Shown: piece after piece, positions 42,867 through 51,244 of the stretch
Position numbering within the stretch: the stretch's first letter is position 1
Layout: each line of letters opens with the position of its first letter
DNA from: Sphingomonas sp. PP-CE-3G-477
Lineage (GTDB): Bacteria; Pseudomonadota; Alphaproteobacteria; Sphingomonadales; Sphingomonadaceae
Direction of reading: 5' to 3'
Assembly: GCF_003050745.1 (NCBI RefSeq)
Contig: NZ_QAOF01000001.1
Coordinates: forward strand, 558,001 to 622,000
DNA length: 64,000 nucleotides
Translations under genes and position numbers: made by a program
The notes under the pieces: model-generated
The model's input: the letters and a program-made list of their open reading frames with translations, nothing else
The model's database searches: none
What the model was told of the DNA's origin: nothing

Positions 42867-43481
42867 TTGCTGTTCTACGATAGCGCACTGCCAGCGCCCA
42901 ACCCGCGCCGCGTCCGCATCTTCCTGGCGGAAAAGCACATCCGCGTACCGATGGCGCAGATCTCGATCCCGAAGGCCGAACACCGGTCGGACGCGTTCCT
43001 GTCGGTCAATTCGCTCGGCCAGACGCCGGCCCTGGCGTTCGACGATGGCCGCGTGCTGACCGAGAGCGTCGCGATCTGCCGGTATTTCGAAGTCCTCCAT
43101 CCCGATCCCCCGTTGTTCGGCCACGGCGCGCACAATATCGCCGAGATCGACATGTGGACGCGGCGGATCGAACTGCGGCTGATGACGCCGCTGTCGATGG
43201 TGTGGCTGCACACGCATCCCTGGACCGCGCGGATCGTCCAGCCGCAATATACCGAGTTCGGCGAGAGCCAGCGTCCGCGCGTGCTGGCGGCGATGGCGGA
43301 GTTCGATCACGCGCTCGATGGTCGCGACTGGCTCGACGGCGAGCGCTATACGATGGCCGATATCGTCCTGCTGACCACGGTCGACTTCGCGCGGTTCGTC
43401 GGCGTGCACATGCCGGACGAGCTGACGCACCTGAAGGCTTGGCACGATCGCGCCTCCGCCCGTCCGAGTGCGCAGGCATGA
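42867..43481 (+). CDS. Glutathione S-transferase family protein
   Basis: A 204-residue protein with an N-terminal thioredoxin-like GST domain (LFYDSALPAPNPRRVRIFLAEK, and LVNSLGQTPALAF, ESVAICRYFE) and a C-terminal helical domain. The start is TTG at 42867, with GAGGAG seven bases upstream; the frame extends to 42834 without a site. It overlaps the following SDR by 4 bases (ATGA). It is divergent from the acyl-CoA synthetase gene. Confidence 0.85.
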   Translation: MLFYDSALPAPNPRRVRIFLAEKHIRVPMAQISIPKAEHRSDAFLSVNSLGQTPALAFDDGRVLTESVAICRYFEVLHPDPPLFGHGAHNIAEIDMWTRRIELRLMTPLSMVWLHTHPWTARIVQPQYTEFGESQRPRVLAAMAEFDHALDGRDWLDGERYTMADIVLLTTVDFARFVGVHMPDELTHLKAWHDRASARPSAQA

Positions 43482-44275
43482 GCGCCAGCATCGAAGGCGC
43501 CGTCGCGATCGTCACCGGCGGAGGTACCGGGATCGGCGCGGCGGTCGTGCGGCGACTGGCGGCGCGCGGCGTTCGCTGCGTCATCAACTACGCGACCAGC
43601 CGCGAAGACGCCGAGGCGCTCGCCGCCGAAGTGGGGCAGGGCGCGATCGCGGTGCAGGCCGACATCGTCGAGGACGCCGCCTGCCGCATGCTTGCCGGGG
43701 CCGCGACCGACGCGTTCGGGCGGATCGATTTCCTCGTCAACAACGCCGGCCGGACGAAGTTCGCAGCCCATGAGGATCTCGATGCGCTCGACGCGGAGGA
43801 CTTCGTCGACATCTACCGGCTCAATACGGTCGCGCCGTTCCAGATGGTCCGCGCGTGCGTACCCGCGCTGCGCGCAAGTTCGTTCGGGGCGGTCGTCAAC
43901 GTGGCGAGCGTCGCGGGCGTGTTCGGAATGGGCTCGTCGGTCGCCTACGCCGCCTCGAAAGGCGCGCTCGTGACGATGACCAAAAGCCTCGCGCGCGTCC
44001 TGGCGCCCGAAATCCGCGTCAACGCGGTCGCGCCTGGATACGTCGCGACCGGCTGGTACGAGAAGCGCCTTGGTGACGAAGGGTTCGCCAAGCTCAACGC
44101 GAAGGTCGCGGCGTCGGTGCCGATGGGGTTCGCCACCGGACCCGAGGATGTCGCGGGGCCGATCGAGATGCTGCTCGACCCAATGAGCCGGGCGATGACG
44201 GGCGAGGTGCTGTTGCTGGATGGCGGCGGGCATCTGGATGTCGCGCTGTCGCGGAGACCGGGGCGCGAGGAGTGA
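43478..44275 (+). CDS. SDR-family oxidoreductase
   Basis: A 265-residue NAD(P)-dependent short-chain dehydrogenase. TGGGTGIG is the cofactor motif near residue 13, NNAGR is present, the catalytic Ser lies in NVASVAGVFGM and Tyr-Lys in AYAASKGAL; PGYVATGW follows. It is translationally coupled to the GST gene upstream (ATGA). It is likely to act on a hydroxy- or keto-acyl intermediate. Confidence 0.88.
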   Translation: MSASIEGAVAIVTGGGTGIGAAVVRRLAARGVRCVINYATSREDAEALAAEVGQGAIAVQADIVEDAACRMLAGAATDAFGRIDFLVNNAGRTKFAAHEDLDALDAEDFVDIYRLNTVAPFQMVRACVPALRASSFGAVVNVASVAGVFGMGSSVAYAASKGALVTMTKSLARVLAPEIRVNAVAPGYVATGWYEKRLGDEGFAKLNAKVAASVPMGFATGPEDVAGPIEMLLDPMSRAMTGEVLLLDGGGHLDVALSRRPGREE

Positions 44276-44320
44276 AGCAGCAGTGATGGAGCCAAGCCGC
44301 CATCGAGCAACATCGGATTG

Positions 44321-44343
44321 AACCCCGGCCTTCGCCGGGGCGG
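44321..44343. repeat. Single hairpin, CCCCGGCCTTCGCCGGGG family
   Basis: A single-arm copy of the element seen at 28041-28148 and 57871-57979, in the 152-base gap between convergent SDR and GST genes. It can act as a terminator structure for either gene. Confidence 0.7.
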
Positions 44344-44427
44344 TGCTCGAGATGAGCAAGGAAGCATGCCTGAGCGGGATCAAGGGAGCGCGTAAACAGC
44401 GCTCCCCAAACCATCCCGCCGCGCCTC

Positions 44428-45123
44428 CTACCGCGTCGCCGCAGTCTGCCCGAACAGCATCTTCTTCGCCTCGTCGGTCATCGGCACGCTCGTATCGTGG
44501 ATCGCTTTGCCCTTCTCATACGCGGAGATCGTCGCCGGCCGCGCCGCGATCGTCTCGAACCAGCGCTTCAAATTCGGGAAATCCTCGAGCCGCTGACCCT
44601 GCGCTTCATGCGGCACGATCCACGGATATGCCGCCATGTCCGCGATCGAATAGTCGCCTGCAACGAAGTCGCGCCCCTCGAGCCGGCGATCGAGCACGCC
44701 GTACAGGCGGTTGGTTTCCTTCACGTACCGGTCGATCGCATAGGGAATCTTCTCGGGTGCATAGCGGTTGAAATGGTGGTTCTGTCCGAGCATCGGGCCA
44801 AGCCCGCCCATCTGCCACATCAGCCACTGCGTCATGTCGGTCCGGCCCCGCAAATCCTTGCCGCCGAACTCGCCCGTCTTTTCGGCCAGATACAGCAGGA
44901 TCGCGCCCGATTCGAAGATCGCGATCGGCTCGCCGCCGTCGGTCGGTGCGTGATCGACGATCGCCGGCATCCGGTTGTTCGGCGCGATCTTGAGGAAGTC
45001 GGGGGCGAACTGCTCGCCGGTACCGATGTTGATCGGCTTGATCGTGTAGTCGAGCCCGGCTTCTTCGAGAAACAGCGTGATCTTGTGGCCGTTCGGCGTG
45101 GGCCAGTAAAACAGGTCGATCAT
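44428..45123 (-). CDS. Glutathione S-transferase family protein (YfcG/YghU-like)
   Basis: A 231-residue protein: MIDLFYWPTPNGHKITLFLEEAG starts the GST domain with the TPNGHK motif of YfcG-type enzymes, then the glutathione site PNNRMPAIVDH and IAIFESGAILLYLAEKTG; the C-terminal domain ends with FPNLKRWFETIAARPA. YfcG-like enzymes act as disulfide-bond reductases. The start at 45123 has GGAG seven bases upstream. Confidence 0.88.
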   Translation of the reverse strand: MIDLFYWPTPNGHKITLFLEEAGLDYTIKPINIGTGEQFAPDFLKIAPNNRMPAIVDHAPTDGGEPIAIFESGAILLYLAEKTGEFGGKDLRGRTDMTQWLMWQMGGLGPMLGQNHHFNRYAPEKIPYAIDRYVKETNRLYGVLDRRLEGRDFVAGDYSIADMAAYPWIVPHEAQGQRLEDFPNLKRWFETIAARPATISAYEKGKAIHDTSVPMTDEAKKMLFGQTAATR

Positions 45124-45268
45124 CGGAATGCTCCAGCGATTGTGTCGCTCGGCAGATGGGGCAGGGGGGCGTCGTCGGCAAGCAAGCTGCGCGCCCGGGA
45201 TTCGATCTCGGCGGATGCGGTAAGGAAAAGATGCTTTGCAAGACCGCGAATCTATGCGAGAGGGCCGC

Positions 45269-45281
45269 ATACCCGGTATTC
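45269..45281. promoter_or_regulatory. Palindromic operator-like site upstream of the MFS gene
   Basis: ATACCCGGTATTC resembles, on the other strand, the sequence at 48693-48705 (ATACCGCGTATTC; 11 of 13 positions). It lies in the divergent GST/MFS gap (45124-45571), in which I saw nothing else clear apart from a short A/T-rich stretch near 45495-45515. The site may be bound by the TetR-family regulator encoded at 47347-48591. Confidence 0.35.
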
Positions 45282-45571
45282 AGATTGCCCGGACGCTTAC
45301 TCCACCGACGATGGGGAGACGAGCCCGGCCACGACGTTGGAGAGGGGATAAGGCGGAAGAGCGACCCGAACGAGGACGCATCTTCCGCCGTCCTTCTCAC
45401 GAAACACGGGTCGTGCCGCCAAAATCGTAAGCCTCTGCTTCTCGGGTGTATTTCCGCTTGTCGCAGCTACGCATCGGGTCGCCGCAAGTCGCCACTAAAT
45501 TTAGCTTTAGCTTGTCTGGTACGCCTGGTTTGCCCTAGCGTAAGTCCTGTTTCGACTTCGAGGTATTGCCG

Positions 45572-46879
45572 ATGGCCACAGCGTATCAGTCCCATCCCGA
45601 GATCGCCGACACGCTGGCGATGAAGCGACGGGGCCTGACGCTCGCGCTGCTCACCTTCACCTATTTCTTCAGTTACATGGACCGCCAAATCCTCGCGATC
45701 CTGCTCGAACGGATCAAGGCGGATCTGCTCCTGACCGATACGCAGCTCGGTTTGCTTTCCGGATTGGTGTTCGCGATCTTCTACGCGACGCTCGGCATCC
45801 CGGTCGCGCGACTCGCGGATCGGACCAGCCGCCGCAACATCATCGCCGCCAGCCTGACGATCTGGAGCGCGATGACCGCGCTGTGCGGGCTCGCGCAGAA
45901 CTTCACGCAGTTGATGCTGTTCCGGATCGGCGTCGGCATCGGCGAGGCGGGATCGAGCCCGCCCAGCCATTCGATCATCGCCGATCTCTACCCGCCCGAG
46001 AAACGCGCGAGTGCGATGGCGGTGTATTCGCTCGGCGTCGTGCTCGGCGCAGGGTTCGGGACGCTGATCGGCGGGGTCGTCGCGCACTCGTACGGCTGGC
46101 GGATCGCGATGATGACCGTCGGGTTGCCGGGGATCGCGCTCGCCATTCTCGTCCGCCTGTTCATGGTCGAGCCGCGCCGCGGCCTGTCCGATGCCGCCCG
46201 CGCGGTGGCGACGCCGATGCCGAGCGTCGCGCAAGGGTTCGCGTCGATGTGGGCGAGTGCCCCGGCGCGGCATCTGGTGGTCGGCGTCACGCTGACGTCG
46301 ATGATCGGTTACGCGCTGACCGGCTGGGGCCCGAGCTACATCCAGCGCTCCCTTGGCATCTCGATGCTCGACATCTCGCGGTATATCGCGCTGCCAGGCG
46401 CACTGTTCGGAGCTATCTCGGCGCTGGCGGGCGGCAAGATCGCGGACGTGCTCGCCAAGCGTCACGGGCTGCACGTCCAGGCTTGGGTCGTCCTCGTGAT
46501 GAAGGGCCTGTCGCTCCCGTTCGCGCTCGCCTTCTATCTGATCGACGCGCCGGCGATCGCGATCGGCAGCTATTTCGTCTCGCTGATCTTCGCCAATTCG
46601 TATCTCGGGCCGAGCTTCGCGCTGATCCAGCACCTCGCCCCGTTGCAGATCCGCGCGATGTGGGCGGCGATCACGCTGCTGGTGATCAATCTGGTCGGGC
46701 TGGGGCTCGGGCCGACGCTGGTCGGGTGGCTCAGCGATCTGCTCAAGCCCGGGTTCGGCGAGGATTCGCTGCGCTACGCGCTGATCATCATCGTGCTGAT
46801 GACCCCCTGGGCGTTGTTCCACTATTGGCGCGCCGGGGTTCTGCTGAAGCGCGCGGAGGATGCGGCGGCGGCGCATTAA
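45572..46879 (+). CDS. MFS transporter, Spinster-like
   Basis: A 435-residue transporter with 12 helices. Signatures: FTYFFSYMDRQILAILLERIK at helix 1, then GLVFAIFYATLGIPVARLADRTSRRNI, RIGVGIGEAGSSPPSHSII and PEKRASAMAVYSLGVVLG, all typical of the Spinster-type subgroup seen in sphingomonad catabolic clusters. It has a convergent STAS-like gene overlapping by 4 bases at its end. ATG 45572 was chosen; TTG 45566 is possible. Substrate unknown, probably an organic acid. Confidence 0.85.
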   Translation: MATAYQSHPEIADTLAMKRRGLTLALLTFTYFFSYMDRQILAILLERIKADLLLTDTQLGLLSGLVFAIFYATLGIPVARLADRTSRRNIIAASLTIWSAMTALCGLAQNFTQLMLFRIGVGIGEAGSSPPSHSIIADLYPPEKRASAMAVYSLGVVLGAGFGTLIGGVVAHSYGWRIAMMTVGLPGIALAILVRLFMVEPRRGLSDAARAVATPMPSVAQGFASMWASAPARHLVVGVTLTSMIGYALTGWGPSYIQRSLGISMLDISRYIALPGALFGAISALAGGKIADVLAKRHGLHVQAWVVLVMKGLSLPFALAFYLIDAPAIAIGSYFVSLIFANSYLGPSFALIQHLAPLQIRAMWAAITLLVINLVGLGLGPTLVGWLSDLLKPGFGEDSLRYALIIIVLMTPWALFHYWRAGVLLKRAEDAAAAH

Positions 46880-47250
46880 TTGCTGGGCTCATGCTCCAGC
46901 ATCCAGGCCAGTGCCGACTCGCGGTCGTCGAACACCGCCATGTCGTCCCGCACCGAAGCGATCCGCTTCACCTGCAACCGCGCCAGCTTGCCCTCGGTAT
47001 ACAGCGCGACCTTGCGCGACTTCAGCGGCATCGACACCGCCACGCGTTGCAGCATCGCGATCACCTCCTGCGGCTGGATCGCGGATTTCGAGAAGTTGCA
47101 GAGCAGCACGTGGCGCTTGCCCGTCGCCAGCACGCGCCGTCCCTCGCGCTCCAGGTCGCGCAGGAAGTCCTCGACATGCTCGATCGTCCAGAAGCCCGAC
47201 GCGTCGACCTCGATGATACCCGTCGCCAGATCGGTCGTGATGGTGTGCAT
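46876..47250 (-). CDS. STAS/SpoIIAA-like domain protein
   Basis: A 124-residue soluble protein with alternating beta-strands and helices: IIEVDASGFWTIEHVEDFLRDL, VLLCNFSKSAIQPQEVIAML and SVRDDMAVFDDRESALAWML. It resembles SpoIIAA/STAS-like proteins of unknown role, and I do not name a specific function. It is convergent with the MFS gene, overlapping its stop by 4 bases. Confidence 0.6.
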   Translation of the reverse strand: MHTITTDLATGIIEVDASGFWTIEHVEDFLRDLEREGRRVLATGKRHVLLCNFSKSAIQPQEVIAMLQRVAVSMPLKSRKVALYTEGKLARLQVKRIASVRDDMAVFDDRESALAWMLEHEPSN

Positions 47251-47346
47251 GCAGCCTCCGTGAAGGCTCAGGACTGGCGACCAGCCGTTAACGCAGCGTA
47301 ACCAACTCGATCCGGCTTCGATCGCACGCCAGTCCGAGGCGATCGG

Positions 47347-48591
47347 TTAGCCCTGCGCCATCCGATCATCGAACAGCCCGAACATCAGCGTCGAAGCGTA
47401 CATCGCGATCGCCCGCTCGCGCGGCATGGTTGAGGCCCATTTGCGCATGTCGAACGCCGCGTTCTGGAGCGCCATCAACGCCTGCGCCGCGATCAGCGCA
47501 TCGACCGCGCGGATCGAGCCTTCGCCGATCCCGTCCATCATCATGCCGGCATAGCGCCGCGCGATGCCGTTCGAGCGATCGACCATCGCGTTGCGCACGC
47601 CGACCGGCAATCCGCTCAGCGCGGTGGTACGCAGCAATGGCCCGCGTTCGGCGAACTGCACGTCGAGCAAGGTCGCGACCGTGCTAGACAATTTGTGCCA
47701 GTAGCTCCCGCCCTCGGCCTCGCCCCGACTTTGCGCATCGGCGATCGTGTCGAAGCTGCGGCGGTAGCACGCAATGACGAGGTCGTCCTTCGCATCGAGA
47801 TGGTGGTAGAAGCTGCCCTTGGTCACGTTCAGCTCGGATGCGATCTTCTGCACCGATGCGCCGCGATAGCCGAGCTCGTTTATCAGGCGCGTCGCGGCGA
47901 GCAGGAACGCCTCGCGCCCCGGCTCCGCCTCGTCATGGCTGAGATCGAGCAGGGTAGGGGACCATTTGGCGTTCTTGCCCGCGATGCCGTGCGCGAACAC
48001 GTCCATCAGCCGTTCCTCGACCCGGCCATATTGATCGGGCTCGTACCGCGTCAGCCAGATCGGCAGCCAGAACGTATTCTCGAGCAGCACATGCGCGCGT
48101 GCGCCGTTGAGATCGGTCTGCGCGCGCGACGAAGTCGGCCCCCACAGCAGCCGCGTCCGGCGGAACACCTCGCGCCAGCCCGCCATCAGCCGGCCGCGCA
48201 TCGGCTCTTCGGTCGCGCGCAGATCGGAGAGGACGGCGAACGCCTTCTCCTCGCCGCGCTGGATCCGCCCGAGCCGGTCCATGTTGAGCGCGAGATAGCG
48301 CCGAACGCGGTCCTCCGGCGTGGCCTCTTCCGCCGCGACGTCGAGCATCGCGATCAGCGATTCGAGCGTGTTCTCGAACGCCGCCGCCGCGAGGTCTTCC
48401 TTGCGCTTGAAATAATAGGTAACGCTCGTCGTATTGAGCCCGACGCGCCGCGCCACGTCCGCGAACGTCATGCCCTTGGCACTCTGTTCGTTGATCGCTT
48501 CTGCCGCCGCGGCGAGGATCGCGTCACGCTTCGCACGGAAGCGCTTGGTCCCCTGTTCGCTCTCGTCGCTGGCCTCTGCCGGAACCTTCAT
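47347..48591 (-). CDS. TetR-family regulator with two tandem TetR domains
   Basis: A 414-residue protein with two full TetR units. The first has its helix-turn-helix in GMTFADVARRVGLNTTSVTYYFKRKEDL (about residues 40-66). The second, after AEPGREAFLLAATRLINELGYRG, has the motif ASVQKIASELNVTKGSFYHHLDAKDDL (about 245-270). Both have ligand-binding segments. Most TetR proteins are about 200 residues and homodimeric, so this one is probably a fused pseudo-dimer or a double-domain variant. Divergent from the acyl-CoA dehydrogenase gene. Confidence 0.9.
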   Translation of the reverse strand: MKVPAEASDESEQGTKRFRAKRDAILAAAAEAINEQSAKGMTFADVARRVGLNTTSVTYYFKRKEDLAAAAFENTLESLIAMLDVAAEEATPEDRVRRYLALNMDRLGRIQRGEEKAFAVLSDLRATEEPMRGRLMAGWREVFRRTRLLWGPTSSRAQTDLNGARAHVLLENTFWLPIWLTRYEPDQYGRVEERLMDVFAHGIAGKNAKWSPTLLDLSHDEAEPGREAFLLAATRLINELGYRGASVQKIASELNVTKGSFYHHLDAKDDLVIACYRRSFDTIADAQSRGEAEGGSYWHKLSSTVATLLDVQFAERGPLLRTTALSGLPVGVRNAMVDRSNGIARRYAGMMMDGIGEGSIRAVDALIAAQALMALQNAAFDMRKWASTMPRERAIAMYASTLMFGLFDDRMAQG

Positions 48592-48675
48592 CGAAACACC
48601 CTAACAGCTTCGATTTGAAGATACAGTGCTTTTTAGGCGGTTTCAGGGCGGACTTGAAAACATGCTTTCCGGACC

Positions 48676-48705
48676 ACCGCGTACGCTTTACCGAATACGC
48701 GGTAT
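48676..48705. promoter_or_regulatory. Operator-like palindrome upstream of the acyl-CoA dehydrogenase gene
   Basis: ACCGCGT (48676-48682) and ACGCGGT (48697-48703) are exact inverted repeats with a 14-base spacer; within them TACCG (48689-48693) and CGGTA (48700-48704) form a second palindrome with 6-base spacing. The site lies in the 156-base divergent region between the TetR gene and the acyl-CoA dehydrogenase gene. Autorepression and control of the dehydrogenase operon by the TetR protein is an inference. Confidence 0.5.
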
Positions 48706-48747
48706 GGTCTAACCCGCCTCCAAAGCGACGACGAACGGAGAGCCCGC

Positions 48748-50031
48748 ATGGATTTCACGCTGAGCGAACGAGAGACGTATTTCCGGGATCGGGTCCGGGA
48801 TTTCATCGACCAGAATATCCGCCCGCGACAGGCCGATTACGACACGCAAGCCCATGAAGGTGAACGCTGGAAGGTGATTCCGGTAATCGAGGAGATGAAG
48901 GAGAAGGCCAAGGCTGCCGGGCTCTGGAATTTCTTCATGCCGCCGCATTCGGGCCAGACGCATGTCGATGATTCGTTCGAATTCGAAGGCACCCAGCTGA
49001 CCAATCTCGAATATGCGTTATGCGCGGAAGAGATGGGCAAGGTCGGCTGGGCGAGCGAGTGTTTCAACTGTTCGGCGCCCGATACCGGCAACATGGAGGT
49101 GTTTCACCGCTATGGCACACGCGAGCAGAAGGAGACGTATCTCGGGCCGTTGATGCGCGGCGAGATCCGCTCGGCGTTCCTGATGACCGAGCCCGCGGTA
49201 GCGTCGTCGGATGCGACCAACATCGAGACGTCGATGGTCCGCGACGGCGATCATTACGTGATCAACGGCACCAAATGGTGGTCGAGCGGCGTCGGCGATC
49301 CGCGCTGCAAGATCGCGATCGTGATGGGCAAGACGAGCTTCGAGGGATCGCGGCACCAGCAGCAGAGCCAGATTCTCGTGCCGATGGATACGCCCGGCGT
49401 GACCATCAAGCGAATGCTTTCCGTCTATGGCTATGACCATGCGCCGCACGGGCATGGCGAAGTGGTGCTGGAGAATGTCCGCGTGCCGGTGGAGAACGTG
49501 CTGCTCGGCGAGGGGCGCGGGTTCGAGATCGCGCAGGGGCGGCTTGGGCCGGGCCGTATCCATCACTGCATGCGGACGATCGGTGTCGCCGAGACTGCGA
49601 TCGAGGCGATGGCGCGGCGACTGCTCGACCGGGTCGCGTTCGGCAAGCGGATCGCCGACTTCTCGGTGTGGGAGGAGCGGATCGCGACCGCGCGAATCGA
49701 CATCGAGATGACTCGTTTGCTCTGCCTCAAGGCGGCGGACATGATGGACAACGCGGGCAACAAGTCCGCGCAGATCGAGATCTCGATGATCAAGGTCGCC
49801 GCGCCGAACATGGCGCTGCGGATTCTCGACGATGCGATCCAGGCGCATGGCGGCGGCGGCGTGTCGGGTGACTTCCGGTTGGCGCACGACTGGGCGGCGA
49901 TGCGCACCCTGCGGTTCGCGGACGGTCCGGATGAGGTCCACAATCGATCGATCGCACGCAACGAGTTCGGGAAATACGGCGACTTCCGCAAGGGTGGCGT
50001 GTCGAGCGGGGATGTCGGGGTGAGCCGATAA
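48748..50031 (+). CDS. Acyl-CoA dehydrogenase, ACAD10/11-like
   Basis: A 427-residue flavoenzyme. The FAD site motifs [14 protein letters not shown] and [10 protein letters not shown] are present, and the C-terminal part shows [25 protein letters not shown] and [17 protein letters not shown], which closely resemble the dehydrogenase half of mammalian ACAD10/ACAD11. GGAGAG lies upstream of the ATG. Next downstream come an alcohol dehydrogenase and an ACAD10/11-like kinase, so the two halves of ACAD11 exist here as separate genes. Substrate unknown, likely a hydroxyacyl- or acyl-CoA. Confidence 0.88.
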   Translation: MDFTLSERETYFRDRVRDFIDQNIRPRQADYDTQAHEGERWKVIPVIEEMKEKAKAAGLWNFFMPPHSGQTHVDDSFEFEGTQLTNLEYALCAEEMGKVGWASECFNCSAPDTGNMEVFHRYGTREQKETYLGPLMRGEIRSAFLMTEPAVASSDATNIETSMVRDGDHYVINGTKWWSSGVGDPRCKIAIVMGKTSFEGSRHQQQSQILVPMDTPGVTIKRMLSVYGYDHAPHGHGEVVLENVRVPVENVLLGEGRGFEIAQGRLGPGRIHHCMRTIGVAETAIEAMARRLLDRVAFGKRIADFSVWEERIATARIDIEMTRLLCLKAADMMDNAGNKSAQIEISMIKVAAPNMALRILDDAIQAHGGGGVSGDFRLAHDWAAMRTLRFADGPDEVHNRSIARNEFGKYGDFRKGGVSSGDVGVSR

Positions 50032-50054
50032 ACCCCCGTTCGTCCTTCTTTCTT

Positions 50055-50137
50055 CGTCATCCTGGGCTCGACCCAGGACCCATAGCCACAAGGGCAGCGA
50101 TCTTGGCTCTGGGTCCTGACTTTCGTCAGGATGACGG
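50055..50137. repeat. Inverted repeat, CGTCATCCTG family
   Basis: Left arm begins CGTCATCCTGGGCTCGACCC and right arm ends CCTGACTTTCGTCAGGATGA(CGG); they use different inner palindromes, like the element at 41136. It lies between the acyl-CoA dehydrogenase gene and the alcohol dehydrogenase gene, 24 bases before the latter's start. Confidence 0.85.
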
Positions 50138-50161
50138 TCTCGTTTCGGAGCGCACCTACCC

Positions 50162-51244
50162 ATGAAAGCCGCAGTCCTTTTCGAAGCCAAGACGCCGCTC
50201 AGCATCGAGGATGTCACTATCTCGAAGCCGACCGCGCACGAAGTGCTGATCCGCACGATGGCGGTCGGCGTGTGCCGGTCCGACCTGCATTTCGTCGACG
50301 GCGCCTATCCGCATGCGATGCCGACCATTCCGGGGCACGAGGCTTGCGGCGTGGTCGAGGCGATCGGCGACGAAGTGCGCGGCGTGAAGGTCGGCGATCA
50401 TGTCGTCACGTGCCTGTCGGCATTCTGTGGTCAGTGCGAGTTCTGCGTCACCGGCCGGATGTCGCTGTGCATCGACGCCAGCGTGCGCCGTCCGAAAGGC
50501 GCTACACCGCGCCTGATGCTCGGCGACCGGCCGATCGCGCAGATGCTCAACCTCAGTGCCTATGCCGAGATGATGCTGGTCCACGAACATGCTTGCGTTG
50601 CGATCGACCGCGACATGCCGATGGACCGTGCGGCGCTGCTCGGCTGCGCGATCACGACGGGGGCGGGGGCGGTGTTCAACACTACCGACGTGACTCCGGG
50701 CGAGACGGTATGCGTGGTCGGCTGCGGCGGTATTGGGCTCGCGGCGGTCAACGCGGCCAAGATCGCCGGCGCAGGGAAGATCATCGCGCTCGATCCGGTC
50801 CCCGAGAAGCGCGCGATGGCGGAAAAACTCGGCGCGACGCACAGCATCGATGCGCTGTCCGACACCGCCGCGGACGAGGTCGTCGCGATCACGAAGGGTG
50901 GCGTGCATCACGCGATCGAGGCGGTCGGGCGTGCGCAATCCGCGGCGACCGCGGTCAAGGTGCTGCGTCGAGGCGGCACCGCGACGATCCTCGGGATGAT
51001 GCCGCTCGGCGAGAAGGTCGGGCTGTCAGCGATGGACCTGCTGTCGGGCAAGCGCCTGCAGGGTGGCTTCATGGGCTCGAACCGCTTCCCGGTCGACATC
51101 CCGCGGCTGGTCGATTTCTACATGCGCGGGTTGCTCGATCTCGACACGATCATCGCCGACCGGATGCCGCTGGAGCGCATCAACGACGCGTTCGACGAAC
51201 TCCGCCGCGGCGATACGACCCGTAGTGTGATCACCTTCTCGTGA
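50162..51244 (+). CDS. Zinc-dependent alcohol dehydrogenase
   Basis: A 360-residue medium-chain dehydrogenase. The catalytic zinc site is in GVCRSDLHFVDG with GHEACG; the structural zinc site is CGQCEFCVTGRMSLC; the NAD-binding motif is VVGCGGIGLAAVNAA. The start has only a weak site upstream; the gene follows a repeat. The kinase gene downstream overlaps by GTGA. The enzyme probably oxidises an alcohol or hydroxy-acid. Confidence 0.9.
   Translation: MKAAVLFEAKTPLSIEDVTISKPTAHEVLIRTMAVGVCRSDLHFVDGAYPHAMPTIPGHEACGVVEAIGDEVRGVKVGDHVVTCLSAFCGQCEFCVTGRMSLCIDASVRRPKGATPRLMLGDRPIAQMLNLSAYAEMMLVHEHACVAIDRDMPMDRAALLGCAITTGAGAVFNTTDVTPGETVCVVGCGGIGLAAVNAAKIAGAGKIIALDPVPEKRAMAEKLGATHSIDALSDTAADEVVAITKGGVHHAIEAVGRAQSAATAVKVLRRGGTATILGMMPLGEKVGLSAMDLLSGKRLQGGFMGSNRFPVDIPRLVDFYMRGLLDLDTIIADRMPLERINDAFDELRRGDTTRSVITFS

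Noticed and set aside
43154..43477. An upstream extension of the SDR gene at 43478
   Set aside because: It is the second frame of the GST gene; the SDR domain starts at 43478 at the ATGA junction.
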